Shown here: in pieces, positions 1 through 9,467 of the stretch | How positions within the stretch are numbered: the stretch's first letter is position 1 | How the letters are laid out: every line of letters begins with the position of its first letter | Assembly (NCBI RefSeq): GCF_002776695.1 | Contig: NZ_LFJC01000003.1 | Location: 6,854,774 to 6,918,773, forward strand | Source: Bradyrhizobium nitroreducens | GTDB lineage: Bacteria > Pseudomonadota > Alphaproteobacteria > Rhizobiales > Xanthobacteraceae | Reading direction: 5' to 3' | Length of the DNA stretch: 64,000 nt | Made by a program: the position numbers and the translations under genes | The notes under the pieces: generated by a model | What the model saw: the letters and a program-made list of their open reading frames with translations, nothing else | The model's database searches: none | Told to the model about the DNA's origin: nothing

Positions 1-724
1 TGGTATGCCGCCTGCAAAGGACATGAAGGCCACCAAGGCGAAGGGGCGAGTCGAAGCGGCAGCGTGATCGAGTCCAGAATGACGTTTGTGCCGGTAGCTG
101 GCGCAAAGTCGTCGCCACGGCATATCTGACGATCCGACCCATCGGTATGAATTGCCGACGGTTCGTCTCAAAGTATTCGATCAGCTCGTCGAGCTCGTCC
201 TGCGTGGGCCGTCGGTCACGCTCTTTGCTCTTTCCAACCAAATTGAGGTGACCTAACGCGACGCGTGCGAGGCGGGCTTCCTCGGCCGAAACCTCGATGC
301 CATGCACAGCGGCGGCATGCGTTATGATCGTGCGGATGAAGGACAAATCGATCGCCGATGTCGCGGGGCCAGCACCCTGCTTGGCACGCTTTCTTCCGAA
401 CTCGATTAGCCGCTCTCGATTGAGAGCGGCAGCTTCACACTGCCTAGCTCAGTCTTGAGCGACGCCATCACGGCAGCTTTTGATCGGCGAGGGGGCTTTC
501 CAACTTCGCGCATGTCTTCGTCGTGCAGGTCGATCAGGTCGCCCAATGTGCGAACGTTCCGGACCACGCGTGGCTTGGACGATCCGTTGCGGTCGATTGC
601 GCTCCATCTCGAGCGCCCATTCTTCTCCGTCCTTGCGTCTTCGGAACGTCTCGGCCACATAACGGGTCTTGCGGCGGACTTGGACGCGCCAGTTTCCAGA
701 TGCCAATTGAGTGTAAGTCGCCAC
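1..724 (-). pseudogene. Decayed tyrosine-recombinase (phage-type integrase), copy A
   Basis: The reading begins at ATG 724 with an Arm-binding-type N-terminus (ASGNWRVQVRR), then continues in another frame from about 600 (VRTLGDLIDLHDEDMREVG), and shifts again near 418-425, where a one-base change turns an expected LNRERLIEFGRKRA into a short stop-terminated tail. Translation of 1-420 in the restored frame continues through ERDRRPTQDELDELIEYF and IVRYAVATTLRQL, which corresponds to the start of the catalytic domain (box I region). At least two frameshifts make it inactive, and box I itself is degenerate. It closely matches the remnant at about 31,700-32,335, and the two also share upstream bases (tgtgcaccgRgagatcaa). 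The 3' end lies outside the window. Confidence 0.8.
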
Positions 725-1007
725 GCTTCATCCCCTTGAGAGTGTGCACCGAGAGATCAAGAAAAATCTACTGACGGCAAATCTGAACAGCCGGTCCGAG
801 GCGTCTCGCCTGTGGGGAGGAGGCCGTTATTCGGTGTAAGGGTGAAGAACGCTGATGTGGGCAGTCCGATTCGATCCCGCTACCAAGGCTATGATCTGTG
901 CTCCAAACCACGGTTTTATACGATTTCTCACGCTAGATGGTAGCGCCCCAACGTCGGCATATCAGCATCTACGGCAATGACTGTTTGCTGTGCGTGCCAA
1001 GGCCGGT

Positions 1008-2672
1008 TTACCGAAACTTGGCGGCGATGAAGTGGGTTACCCTGGTCTCGGCCGCGGCGCTGAACTCGCGGATGAGGTCCTGAACAGATCTGTCGGTGTT
1101 GGTCACGCGCTGGTGTTGCCGCAGGTGCTCGAGCCAAGACGCGACCATGAATGTCTCCAGAAAGCGTCCGCTCTCGGCGGCGTCTTCGAAGACATCCCAA
1201 GAATATGCGCCATCACGCCTTCGCTGTTGTTCCAAGTCTCTGATGGAGACGAGGAAGGCTTCGCGGCGCTCCGGGGAGAGGCGGTATTCGACCGTAATCA
1301 GGACGGGCCCGCGGTCAGCGTCTGCGTCGATTGCCAGGACAGGTGAGGGCCAATGCATCGAGGGCGCAAGGTCGATGCCTGCACCGGTTTGAAGCTTCCA
1401 ACGCCAGGTCAACGCGATTCCTGCGAGGGCGCCCGCAGCGGCGAGGAAGTGTGCCGCAGGTAAGCCGAGTCCAGAGGCAATTTGACCCCAGAGCGCGCTG
1501 CCGGCGGTCATCGCGCCGAAGAACACGGTGACGAAAATCGCCAACCCCCGGCCGCGCACCCAGTCCGGCAGTGAGACCTGAACTGAGACATTGACCGTCG
1601 CGAGGACGCCGATCCACGAGATACCCGCGATCAGGCACGCTGCGAGTCCGATCTCCGGGTAACGCGCGATGCCCAGGAGGATCAGACTAAGCGCCGTGCC
1701 GGCGGTGCCGGCCGCAACGAGCCCGTCGGGCCCGAAGGTCGTCTTCATCCAGGGCAGTATGAACGCACCGACGACGGCACCCACGCCGATCGCTCCGAGC
1801 AAGATGCCGTAGAGTGCTGGACCGCCCGCGATCTGATTGCGGGCGACGAGCGGGAGCAGTGCCCAATAGGCGCTCGCGAAGAAGAAGAACGCCGCCGCTC
1901 GGACGAGTGTCGCACGAAGCTTCGGATTGAAGCGCGCATGGCGGAAGCCGATCACCATGGCGCCAGCGAGACGTTCCGGTGGCAGCGCGCTGCCTTGCGA
2001 GGACGCCGGGCGCCACCACAGGAGCGCTCCGATCACGGCGAAATTGCTCAGCGCATTGATCCAGAAGGGTGCCGCGATGCCGAACCCGCCGATGACGGCG
2101 CCACCCAGCGCCGGCCCGATGGCTCTGCTGATGTTGACGCCTACGCCGTTGCCGGCCACGGCCGCGGTCAGGTCCTGCCTCGGCACAAGCTGCGGGACAA
2201 CCGACTGCCATGCGGGCGCGGTGAAGGCAGCGCCGGCGCCGAGGAGAAACGTGAACAGTAGAAGGATGGACGGAGTAACGAGGTTGAGCCCGACGAGCAC
2301 TGCGCTTGCTGCCGCGATGATGGTAAGGACGATTTCACAACCAATCAGAAAACGGCGTTTGTCGACGGTATCCGCCAGCGCGCCGGCCGGCAGCGCGAAC
2401 AGGAACATCGGAAGGCTGCTCGCGACCTGAACCAGGGAGACGGTGAGGGGATTGGCATCGAGGCTGGTCATCAGCCATCCTGACGCTGCGTTGTACATCC
2501 ACGTGCCGACGTTGGCGACGACGGTCGCGATCCACACAACCGTGAACGTGGTGTGCCGAAATGCGATCCATGGAGAAGCGTTGGGCATTGTGGGCGATGG
2601 ATCGGGCTTTTCGTCGGATAGGGGCATCGGTTCACTCAATCGATCGAACTCTGCCCGCCCATAGGCCGGCAA
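1008..2672 (-). CDS. MFS efflux transporter, enterobactin-exporter-like (MFS_3 family)
   Basis: A 554-residue inner-membrane transporter with about 12 hydrophobic segments between residues ~35 and ~435. The loop ADTVDKRRF after the second segment is the usual MFS motif-A position. A soluble tail of about 110 residues follows the last helix (ITVEYRLSPERREAFLVSIRDLE...), which is characteristic of the MFS_3 (PF05977-type) exporters. The N-terminus is uncertain, because in-frame ATGs at 2627 and 2588 lie closer to the first helix and none has a strong ribosome site. It heads the minus-strand group with the two hydrolases that follow, so export of a toxic substrate or product is a reasonable inference; the substrate is unknown. 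Confidence 0.85.
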   Translation of the reverse strand: MPAYGRAEFDRLSEPMPLSDEKPDPSPTMPNASPWIAFRHTTFTVVWIATVVANVGTWMYNAASGWLMTSLDANPLTVSLVQVASSLPMFLFALPAGALADTVDKRRFLIGCEIVLTIIAAASAVLVGLNLVTPSILLLFTFLLGAGAAFTAPAWQSVVPQLVPRQDLTAAVAGNGVGVNISRAIGPALGGAVIGGFGIAAPFWINALSNFAVIGALLWWRPASSQGSALPPERLAGAMVIGFRHARFNPKLRATLVRAAAFFFFASAYWALLPLVARNQIAGGPALYGILLGAIGVGAVVGAFILPWMKTTFGPDGLVAAGTAGTALSLILLGIARYPEIGLAACLIAGISWIGVLATVNVSVQVSLPDWVRGRGLAIFVTVFFGAMTAGSALWGQIASGLGLPAAHFLAAAGALAGIALTWRWKLQTGAGIDLAPSMHWPSPVLAIDADADRGPVLITVEYRLSPERREAFLVSIRDLEQQRRRDGAYSWDVFEDAAESGRFLETFMVASWLEHLRQHQRVTNTDRSVQDLIREFSAAAETRVTHFIAAKFR

Positions 2673-2707
2673 CGCCGGATCAAAATGCTCGAACTTCGAG
2701 CGTTGCG

Positions 2708-3724
2708 TCAGTCATTCGTCGGTTTCAACACGGTGGTGTAGTTCGCCGGCAGCCACTCGAACCGGCCATCGACCGAGCGGATATGTCCGATTCCAGGAAA
2801 GGCGATGTGAGCCGCCGCGATCCACGTCGACGTCCGCGCGGCCCGAGCGAAGGCTGCCGTGCGTTCCAGTTCCGCCGACAGCGGATTGCTGTCGTAAGTC
2901 ACGGTCACGGCGGGATCGGGAAACTGGATCGGCGCAACATGGACGAGATCGCCCCAGACAAGCAATGTTTGCCCTTCGCTCGAGACCTCGTATGACGTGT
3001 GGCCTGGGGTGTGCCCGGGAGTAGGAATTGCGCGGATCCCCGGCGAGAGCTCCTGGCCTTCTGAGAAGGGCTTCAGCTGGCCGGATTCCCTGTAGGGCTT
3101 CAACGAGGCGCGATCGCCCTCGAACATCGGCTTGAGGAATTTGGGAGCTTCATTCTCGTTCTTGGCGTCGAGCCAGTAGTCGAGGTCCTTCTGGTTGACC
3201 CTTATGGTCGCATTGGCGAACGCTGGCTTTCCTTCCGGAGCGATGCCGCCGACGTGATCGGCATGCAAGTGCGTGAGATAGATCTCGTCGATCTGCTCCG
3301 GTCTGTATCCGGACGCACGCAGATTTTCGAGGAGGTGCCCGCAACATGCGCCATAGAGGCTGCCTGCGCCGCTGTCGATCAGAATGAGCCTGTCTCCCGT
3401 GTTGACCAAGAAGGCATTGATCGAGCCTTCCACCGGGGCCGCGAGATCGGAGGCGGCGAGCACGGCATCCGCTCTACCGGGATGGCTTTCCGCGAGCTTC
3501 ACGGCTTTCCGGTCTCCGCCCGGCATCGTCTCGTTCCTCGTCATCACGTCGTGGACGGGAAAGGGGTGGGTCCCGTCGAGCAAGGCCGTTATCTCGACGC
3601 GGCCGAGCATGATGCGGTAGAAGCCCGGCGCCTGGTTGCGGACCTGCGGAGCGCCGGCATGCACCTGGCCATGAGATAGTGAGGATACGAACGTCAATAT
3701 CGCTACGATACGGATCGGCTTCAT
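2708..3724 (-). CDS. Secreted MBL-fold metallo-hydrolase
   Basis: A 338-residue protein with a cleavable N-terminal signal (MKPIRIVAILTFVSSLSHG, then QVHA), placing it in the periplasm. The metallo-beta-lactamase signature THLHADHVGG lies near residue 150-160 and supplies the zinc ligands. A further HTPGHTS motif near 240 and a late histidine (AHIAFPGIGH) complete the metal site. The family includes lactonases, thioesterases and arylsulfatase-like enzymes, so the substrate cannot be named. The start is supported by a gaggag ribosome site just upstream of ATG 3724. It lies 65 bases beyond the haloacetate-dehalogenase-like gene on the same strand and is probably co-transcribed with it and the MFS gene. 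Confidence 0.85.
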   Translation of the reverse strand: MKPIRIVAILTFVSSLSHGQVHAGAPQVRNQAPGFYRIMLGRVEITALLDGTHPFPVHDVMTRNETMPGGDRKAVKLAESHPGRADAVLAASDLAAPVEGSINAFLVNTGDRLILIDSGAGSLYGACCGHLLENLRASGYRPEQIDEIYLTHLHADHVGGIAPEGKPAFANATIRVNQKDLDYWLDAKNENEAPKFLKPMFEGDRASLKPYRESGQLKPFSEGQELSPGIRAIPTPGHTPGHTSYEVSSEGQTLLVWGDLVHVAPIQFPDPAVTVTYDSNPLSAELERTAAFARAARTSTWIAAAHIAFPGIGHIRSVDGRFEWLPANYTTVLKPTND

Positions 3725-3789
3725 CCTAGTCTCCTCATCTCCAGGTGCTTCGGTTCAGTCGACCGCGTGACATGGCGCAATTGACGATC

Positions 3790-4662
3790 TCACCCCTTCC
3801 AGCCCTTCAGAAAATCGAGAAGAAGCTTGTTGACCCGTTCCGGCTGTTCTTCCTGCGGAAGATGGCCGCAACGTTCGATCGGGGCGACCGAGAGGTTTTC
3901 GGCCATCTCGCTCCAGACCGCTTTCATGTTGAAGAGGCCGCCGACGGCGCCGAAGTCTTCACCCCAAAGGGAAAGCACGGGGCACCGGATCTTCTGCTCG
4001 GCGTCCTCGAGATCCTGCGCGATGTCTTCTGCGCCGGCGCGATAGTCGGACATCGCGCCCCGTACGGCGCCAGGCGCGCTGTAGGACTTCACATAGGTCT
4101 CGAACGCCTCGCCGGAGATCGTCTTCGGGTCGTGGCACCAGTCGGAGAAGAAGTGACGAAGCCAGATGTCCTCGCGTCCCGCGATCAATGCCTCGGGCAG
4201 ATCGGGGATTTGGTGGAACATGAAGAACCAGTATTCGCGGGCGACTTTCGCGTTCATCTCGCGCGCCACGATGCGGGTTGGAACGTTATCCATGACGACG
4301 AGGCGATCGACCAGATCCGGGTGGTCCTTGACCAGGCGGGTCGCGACCCGCGCGCCGCGATCGTGTCCGATCAGTGCCACGCGCCTTATGCCGAGTGTCT
4401 TCAAGAGCTCGACGATGTCGTTGGCCATCGTCCTCTTGTCGTAGCCGTTCGGCGGCTTGTCGGTCTCGCCGTATCCGCGCAGGTCCGGCGCGATCACCCG
4501 GTAGTGGGCGGCAAGCGCCGGTATCTGGAAACGCCAGGCGAAGCTGGTCTCCGGGAAGCCGTGCAGCAGCGCGACCGGGGGGCCGGCCCCGGCCTCCAGA
4601 TAGAACTGGCGGATGCCGTTTGCCCGGCAAGTTGCTCGACGAATGGCGGTCACCGATCTCAT
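3790..4662 (-). CDS. Alpha/beta hydrolase, haloacetate dehalogenase / epoxide hydrolase family
   Basis: A 290-residue cytoplasmic alpha/beta hydrolase. The oxyanion motif HGFPET is near residue 34 and the nucleophile elbow GHDRG covers residues 99-103 with Asp101 as nucleophile. It is followed by Arg102 and Arg105, the same D-R-G-A-R spacing that binds the carboxylate in fluoroacetate dehalogenases. The segment DYRAGAED and the late CGHLPQEEQP (catalytic His) also match that family. Hydrolytic defluorination or dechlorination of a haloacid (EC 3.8.1.3) is therefore the leading call; a related epoxide hydrolase is the alternative. It sits next to a ring-cleaving dioxygenase, which suggests halo-organic breakdown. 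Confidence 0.8.
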   Translation of the reverse strand: MRSVTAIRRATCRANGIRQFYLEAGAGPPVALLHGFPETSFAWRFQIPALAAHYRVIAPDLRGYGETDKPPNGYDKRTMANDIVELLKTLGIRRVALIGHDRGARVATRLVKDHPDLVDRLVVMDNVPTRIVAREMNAKVAREYWFFMFHQIPDLPEALIAGREDIWLRHFFSDWCHDPKTISGEAFETYVKSYSAPGAVRGAMSDYRAGAEDIAQDLEDAEQKIRCPVLSLWGEDFGAVGGLFNMKAVWSEMAENLSVAPIERCGHLPQEEQPERVNKLLLDFLKGWKG

Positions 4663-4954
4663 GCCCGGGGTGCGAGGGTTTTCGGGCGCGATCCTTCGTC
4701 AAGTCGGAGGTAACTGATTGCAGGTTTTCACGGCGTTTTGCACGATTGCATCGCTGCAGCTGCGGGAACGCCCGGTCAGGTGCCGTATTTTACCCTGGCG
4801 GCGGTTCCAGGATCGGGAGAAAGTCCAAGACGCGCGGCGATGTTCGGGATTGTCTGTTCGAAACGAGTAGCAACCGGAGGGAGAACGAGGACCCGCGCGC
4901 GGAGATGGTGCTCCGAACGGACGGCCTCGGGACCGAGGATTAGGCAGCAATTGC

Positions 4955-5875
4955 GTGAACGCACGGGGACTTCATCACGTCACAGCGATCATCGGCGACG
5001 TACGGCGCGCCGCCGACTTCTACGCGGGTGTGCTGCGGCTCAAGCGGGTCAAGAAGACCGTCTGCTATGACGACCCCGGCAGTTACCACGTGTACTACGG
5101 CGACGACGTCGGCAATCCGGGCACCGTAATGAGTACGCTGGCCTGGAATTGCGTGACGCCGGGGCTGACCGGCGCCGGCGAGGTGGTGCAGACCGCCTTC
5201 CGCGTCGCAGGGGATTCACTCGACTGGTGGGCGGATCGGCTCGCTTCTGCGGGCGTGACCTATCGATCGGAGGTGTCGCCCTTCGGCGAGCGGACGCTCT
5301 GTTTCTCGGATCCCGATGGTACGGCCCTCTCGCTGATCGAGACATGGGAGGGACGATCGGGGCAGGCGGACCCAAACAAGGCTGATCTCGCGCTGCGCGG
5401 CCTTCATGGCGTCACGCTGAACGTCCGCGAGGAGGATGAGACCATCGACATCCTTCAGAAGGTTTTCGATTTCCAGTTGGTCTCCCAGAGAAATGGTGCC
5501 ATGCGCTTCGTGGCTCATGACGGCCCGGGCGGGACGATCACCTTGCGCATGATCGGAAAGTCATCGCGTGGGCGCCTCGGCGGCGGCACCATCCGGCACG
5601 TCGCCTTCCGCGCGAGCAATCTCGATCATCGATCGGAGATGGTCGAGAAACTCCGGTCGGTGTACGGCATCGTGGTGAGCGATCCCATCGAGCGAACCTA
5701 CTTGAACGCAGTCGGCTTTCGCGCGCCTTGCGGCGTGCTTTTCGAGATTGCGACTGACGGCCCGGGGTTCGCGGTTGACGAGGCGCCGGAAAGGTTGGGC
5801 CAGCAACTTCAGCTGCCGTCTTTTCTCGAAGAGCGTCGCGCCGAATTGGCGGCGATCCTGCCTCCGCTCGCTTGA
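4955..5875 (+). CDS. Ring-cleaving dioxygenase, VOC superfamily (MhqO/PcpA/LinE-like)
   Basis: A 306-residue protein made of two glyoxalase-fold modules. It begins LHHVTAI with a probable metal ligand at His8, and the second module has RHVAFRA (His215) and FEIATDGPGF (Glu264). This is the 2-His-1-carboxylate set expected of the Fe(II) (chloro)hydroquinone ring-cleaving dioxygenases. It would open a hydroquinone-type ring with O2. Translation starts at GTG 4955 in a reading frame that has no nearby ATG. Its 3' end overlaps the LysR gene on the other strand by 67 bases. The link to halogenated hydroquinones is inferred from the family and the neighbouring dehalogenase-like gene. Confidence 0.85.
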   Translation: MNARGLHHVTAIIGDVRRAADFYAGVLRLKRVKKTVCYDDPGSYHVYYGDDVGNPGTVMSTLAWNCVTPGLTGAGEVVQTAFRVAGDSLDWWADRLASAGVTYRSEVSPFGERTLCFSDPDGTALSLIETWEGRSGQADPNKADLALRGLHGVTLNVREEDETIDILQKVFDFQLVSQRNGAMRFVAHDGPGGTITLRMIGKSSRGRLGGGTIRHVAFRASNLDHRSEMVEKLRSVYGIVVSDPIERTYLNAVGFRAPCGVLFEIATDGPGFAVDEAPERLGQQLQLPSFLEERRAELAAILPPLA

Positions 5876-6798
5876 ACTGCCTGTCGACCGTTGCGAGCTC
5901 GACCTTCCATGAAATCGGTCAGTCGCGGGCACATGAAGTCAAGGAATGCTCTCACGCGAAAGGGCAGCCGCGGTCCGCCGTGATAAAGCGCGTGTATTTG
6001 CTCTTCGTCGCCTGCCGTGCCCTCGAGCACTTCAACCAGGTGGCCAGCCGATATGTCGTCGCGAACGTGATAATCGGCGAGCCTTGCAAGGCCGATGCCC
6101 GCGATTGCCATTCGCCGCAGGCTTTGAGCGTTGTTTGCGAGCAGCGAGCCGCTGATTGCGCGGTCGACAATTCGCCCGCTCTCCTTCAGAGGCCAGACCG
6201 GGGCAGAGCGTCGGAAATTGAATCCTAAGCAATTGTGACGTGAAAGGTCCTGAACCTTCTTCGGCTTTCCCAGGCGATTTATGTAGTCTGGAGATGCGAC
6301 GATCCTTCGTTTGACGACCCCAATGCGCCGGGCGACCATTGCGGAGGCCTGCAAGGGACCGACGCGGAAGGCGACATCGGTCCGGTCGAGGTACATGTCG
6401 ACGATTTCGTCGGAGAGCGAGATGTCGACCACGATCTCGGGGTGAGCTTGCCAGAAGGCGGGGAGCAGCGGCTCAAGGCCGAGAATGCCGAAGGAAACCG
6501 TAGTGTTGACCCGAATCGTTCCGCCCGCGGCGGCTGCCCCCCGAGAGATTCCGCGTTCGATGCCATCGAGCTCGGCCAGCAGCGCGACACTCTTGTCGTG
6601 GTACATCCGTCCCTCGGATGTCAGCGACAGCCGCCGCGTCGAACGCTCGAACAGTCTGACGCCAAGCCGTGCCTCGATCCTTCCGATGAGCTTGCTGACG
6701 GTGGACGGCGTCATCAACAGTCGACGCGCCGCCTCGGAATAGCTCTTGGCTTCGACCACACGGAGGAAGACCTGCATTTCGCCGATGCGATTATCCAT
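5809..6798 (-). CDS. LysR-family transcriptional regulator
   Basis: A 329-residue regulator with an N-terminal winged helix-turn-helix (MQVFLRVVEAKSYSEAARRL ... TPSTVSKLIGRIEARLG, residues ~8-50) followed by an effector-binding domain of normal LysR size. The C-terminus is about 25 residues longer than usual (NGRQAVQASGGRIAANS...), and this tail is the part encoded opposite the end of the dioxygenase gene. Start ATG 6798 puts the HTH in the normal place. It is convergent with the dioxygenase and divergent from the AraC-family gene at 7061, so either could be a target; the 262-base divergent spacer at 6799-7060 is the likely operator region. Confidence 0.9.
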   Translation of the reverse strand: MDNRIGEMQVFLRVVEAKSYSEAARRLLMTPSTVSKLIGRIEARLGVRLFERSTRRLSLTSEGRMYHDKSVALLAELDGIERGISRGAAAAGGTIRVNTTVSFGILGLEPLLPAFWQAHPEIVVDISLSDEIVDMYLDRTDVAFRVGPLQASAMVARRIGVVKRRIVASPDYINRLGKPKKVQDLSRHNCLGFNFRRSAPVWPLKESGRIVDRAISGSLLANNAQSLRRMAIAGIGLARLADYHVRDDISAGHLVEVLEGTAGDEEQIHALYHGGPRLPFRVRAFLDFMCPRLTDFMEGRARNGRQAVQASGGRIAANSARRSSRKDGS

Positions 6799-7060
6799 CG
6801 CGTATCCATTTTTGAAATTGTTTCACAGATAAAGTGGAATTAGGACGGATTATCAAGTCCGCCAAATGTCACCTATTCTGGGTCATCGTTTCCTTCTGCA
6901 ATCGGTTTTCCGGTTGGCAGCCTTGCTGGCGGATCAGTGACTTGAACGAGGACGACTATCGCTCTATGAGGAAAATCGATGCGGTGGATGTGATCCGCAC
7001 GTGGTCCTTCGGACTCACGATGGCCGCATATCCGACGATGGATAGCTTTGAACACCTCCG

Positions 7061-7987
7061 ATGATGGAAGAGTCCGATAGCACGGCGGCCGGCTTCTATG
7101 GGCGTCGCCTCAGCCAGCACCTGGGAATGGAGGGTGACTGCCTGCTGAGCGTCAAGCGCGAAGGGCGATTGGCCCTGGCGATGACCCGGCTGACCTGCTC
7201 CCAATTCATTCGGGAGCGGACCGCGCCGATTCCTTCCGAGCCGGCCTACAGCATCCTGCACCAGCTGGGCGACCTCGAACGGCATTCCTGCTGGCTCGCG
7301 GGACGACCGAGGTATTCGGGAGCTTTCGGTGCGGGGAGCGTCAGCGTTATCAACCTGATGGACAATCCCCAATGTGAGTTCAAGGGCCCGTTCGATGCCG
7401 TCCAGTACTACGTGCCACAGACGGCCCTCGACGAGTTCGCCCGAGAGCACGGAGCCAAGCCGATCTCGACGCTCAAGTGGAGCAGGGATCAGCGTGATCC
7501 CTTCCTCTCGACCCTGTCCAGCGTTCTGCTCAGCGCAGTGGAGCAGGATCCGACGAGCAATCAGCTCTTCGTCGATCAGATCGGGTTGAGTGTCCTGGCT
7601 CATTTCGCCCAGACCTACGGCGGAATGCGCCCACAGGAAAAAGCTGCGGGTGGAGGCCTTGCTCCCTGGCAGGAGCGTCGCGCGAAGGAAATCATGCGAG
7701 CGCGTCTCGCCAGCAATTTGACGATTGCCGACGTCGCCGCGGAATGCAAGTTGACGCCAAGCCATTTTGCGAGATCGTTCCGACGCAGCACGGGCGTTGC
7801 CCCGCACGAATTCCTGTCCCAGCTTCGCATCGATGAGGCGAAGCGCCTGATGTTGAGCACGAAGCTTCCGCTGGCCGACATTGCGCTTATTTGCGGCTTT
7901 GGCGACCAGAGCTACTTCACCAGGGTGTTTTCCCGCAATGTGGGGGCCAGCCCCGGAGCCTGGCGAAGGGCCCGCTCCGAGGGCTGA
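7061..7987 (+). CDS. AraC-family transcriptional regulator
   Basis: A 308-residue regulator. The last ~100 residues carry the two AraC helix-turn-helix units (LTIADVAAECKLTPSHFARSF, then LPLADIALICGFGDQSYFTRVF) ending in GASPGAWRRAR. The N-terminal ~190 residues form a ligand-sensing domain without an obvious cupin histidine cluster. The start ATG 7061 is followed by a second ATG codon, so the exact first residue is uncertain by one. It lies between the dioxygenase/LysR pair and the YcaC/hydrolase/amidohydrolase cluster. By position it is the probable activator of that cluster, which is inference. Confidence 0.9.
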   Translation: MMEESDSTAAGFYGRRLSQHLGMEGDCLLSVKREGRLALAMTRLTCSQFIRERTAPIPSEPAYSILHQLGDLERHSCWLAGRPRYSGAFGAGSVSVINLMDNPQCEFKGPFDAVQYYVPQTALDEFAREHGAKPISTLKWSRDQRDPFLSTLSSVLLSAVEQDPTSNQLFVDQIGLSVLAHFAQTYGGMRPQEKAAGGGLAPWQERRAKEIMRARLASNLTIADVAAECKLTPSHFARSFRRSTGVAPHEFLSQLRIDEAKRLMLSTKLPLADIALICGFGDQSYFTRVFSRNVGASPGAWRRARSEG

Positions 7988-8005
7988 TGCGAGCTCGGCG
8001 TTGTC

Positions 8006-8638
8006 TCAACCGGGGCGGATCATGTCGCGGGCATAAGCCAGGCCGATCCCGTATCCCCCGGCATGGGATTCGACGATGGCGCGTGCGCCATCGTAGGTTT
8101 CATGCCTCGTCCAATCGCGCTGCATCTCCAGCAGAACCTGGATCCAGGACGTGAGGCGCGCGCCGGCGGCCTGCATCCGGCCGAGAGCCAGGTCGTGGCT
8201 TGCGGTCGTCAATCCTCCGCAGGCGTCGCCGACGACGTAGACTTCCAGACCGGCTGATAGGGCCGAAAGCACCGCGAACGTCACGCAGGCCTCGGTCAGC
8301 AGGCCCGAAACGATCAGGCGGCTTCGACCGGTGGCGAGGATGGCCTCGCGAGCCTTGTCGTCCTCCCACACGTTCATGCTGCGTCGGTCGATCGGCTCGA
8401 CGCCTGGAAGCGCCGATTTAACCGCCGGCATCAGGGGCCCGCTGTACACTTTCGTCGCCGAGGTGGAGGCGACGACAGGCAGGTCGAACACCGTCGCGGT
8501 CTTCACGAGCGCGACCACGTTGTTCACGAGAACCTGCCGATCGATCGAACCCACTCCGAAAGCCAGACCGGCCTGTTGGTCGATCAAAAGCAGGGCACAG
8601 TCCCTGGGCTCGAGCAGATGAAGAGGATCCTGGGTCAT
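8006..8638 (-). CDS. Isochorismatase-family cysteine hydrolase (YcaC-like), copy 1
   Basis: A 210-residue cytoplasmic hydrolase of the YcaC group. The triad elements are visible: Asp20 in LLLIDQQ, a lysine in STSATKVYSG, and the nucleophilic cysteine in SGLLTEACV (around residue 118) preceded by the family's strand. The substrate of YcaC-type enzymes is unknown. It is a paralogue of the gene at 9782; the shared blocks are SGPLMP / SGPFMP, DRRSMN / DRTSMN and TEACV. It lies 13 bases beyond the end of the haloperoxidase-like hydrolase on the same strand, so the two are probably one operon. Confidence 0.88.
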   Translation of the reverse strand: MTQDPLHLLEPRDCALLLIDQQAGLAFGVGSIDRQVLVNNVVALVKTATVFDLPVVASTSATKVYSGPLMPAVKSALPGVEPIDRRSMNVWEDDKAREAILATGRSRLIVSGLLTEACVTFAVLSALSAGLEVYVVGDACGGLTTASHDLALGRMQAAGARLTSWIQVLLEMQRDWTRHETYDGARAIVESHAGGYGIGLAYARDMIRPG

Positions 8639-8651
8639 CGACTTTCTCCGG

Positions 8652-9467
8652 CTAGGCCTTCAGGAATGCAAGGAGGTCTGCATTGACCTGGTCGGCATGC
8701 GTCGTCGCCGTCGCGTGCGGAGCGCCCGGATAGGTCCTCAACTTGGCGCCCTTGATCATCTCGGCGGCCAGCTTGCCCGTGTAGGGGAGCGGCACGACCT
8801 GATCGTCCTCGCCGTGGATCACCAGGGTGGGCACGCCGATCTTGGCCATGTCGGGCCGGAAGTCGGTTTCTGAGAATGCGGTCACACAATCGATGGTCGC
8901 CTTGATCGACGCCTGAAGCGCGATCTGGAGGGTCTGCTTGAATACGCCTTGCGACACCTTCATGCCGTGGTTCGTACCGTAGAAGAGCGGGCTGAAGTCG
9001 TCGAGGAACTGCGCGCGGTCCTTGATCAGGCCGGCCTTGATGCCGTCAAACACCGACTTGTCGACGCCGTCATGGTCCGAGGTCTTGACGAAGAGAGGCG
9101 TCACGGCGCTGAGCAGGACGAATTTGGCGACCCGCGACGTGCCATGCCGCGCCACGTAGCGCGCGATGTCTCCGCCGCCCATGGAGAATCCGACCAGCGT
9201 CACATCCTTCAGGTCGAGATGATTGACGATGTCAGCGATGTCGTCGGCGAAGGTGTCGTAGTCATAGCCTGTCCAGGGCTGGCTCGACCGGCCGAAGCCC
9301 CTGCGGTCGAACGCCACGGCTCGGTAGCCGCGCTCGGCGAAGAAAAGCATCTGCGCGTCCCACATGTCCGCGCTGAGCGGCCAGCCGTGGCTGAACAGGA
9401 TCGGCTTTCCGCTTCCCCAGTCCTTGTAATAAAGCTCGGTGCCGTCCCGCAGTTCAAGCAAGGCCAT
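8652..9467 (-). CDS. Alpha/beta hydrolase, non-haem haloperoxidase / arylesterase type
   Basis: A 271-residue hydrolase. The oxyanion segment SHGWPL is near residue 24, the nucleophile elbow GFSMGGG has Ser95, the acid is in HGEDDQVVP and the histidine in PGAPHATATTH. This matches the cofactor-free 'chloroperoxidase' group, whose natural role is usually esterase, lactonase or perhydrolase rather than halogenation. A longer upstream reading exists, but ATG 9467 is preceded by an AGGAG ribosome site at normal spacing and starts exactly at the family's MALLELRDG-type N-terminus. It lies upstream of the YcaC copy 1 gene in the same operon and is divergent from YcaC copy 2. Confidence 0.88.
   Translation of the reverse strand: MALLELRDGTELYYKDWGSGKPILFSHGWPLSADMWDAQMLFFAERGYRAVAFDRRGFGRSSQPWTGYDYDTFADDIADIVNHLDLKDVTLVGFSMGGGDIARYVARHGTSRVAKFVLLSAVTPLFVKTSDHDGVDKSVFDGIKAGLIKDRAQFLDDFSPLFYGTNHGMKVSQGVFKQTLQIALQASIKATIDCVTAFSETDFRPDMAKIGVPTLVIHGEDDQVVPLPYTGKLAAEMIKGAKLRTYPGAPHATATTHADQVNADLLAFLKA

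Noticed and set aside
740..960. A candidate left attachment site resembling the dusA 5' end
   Set aside because: The best match (accaaggctatga versus atcaagactatcg) is about 9 of 13 bases and could be chance, so no att site is reported.
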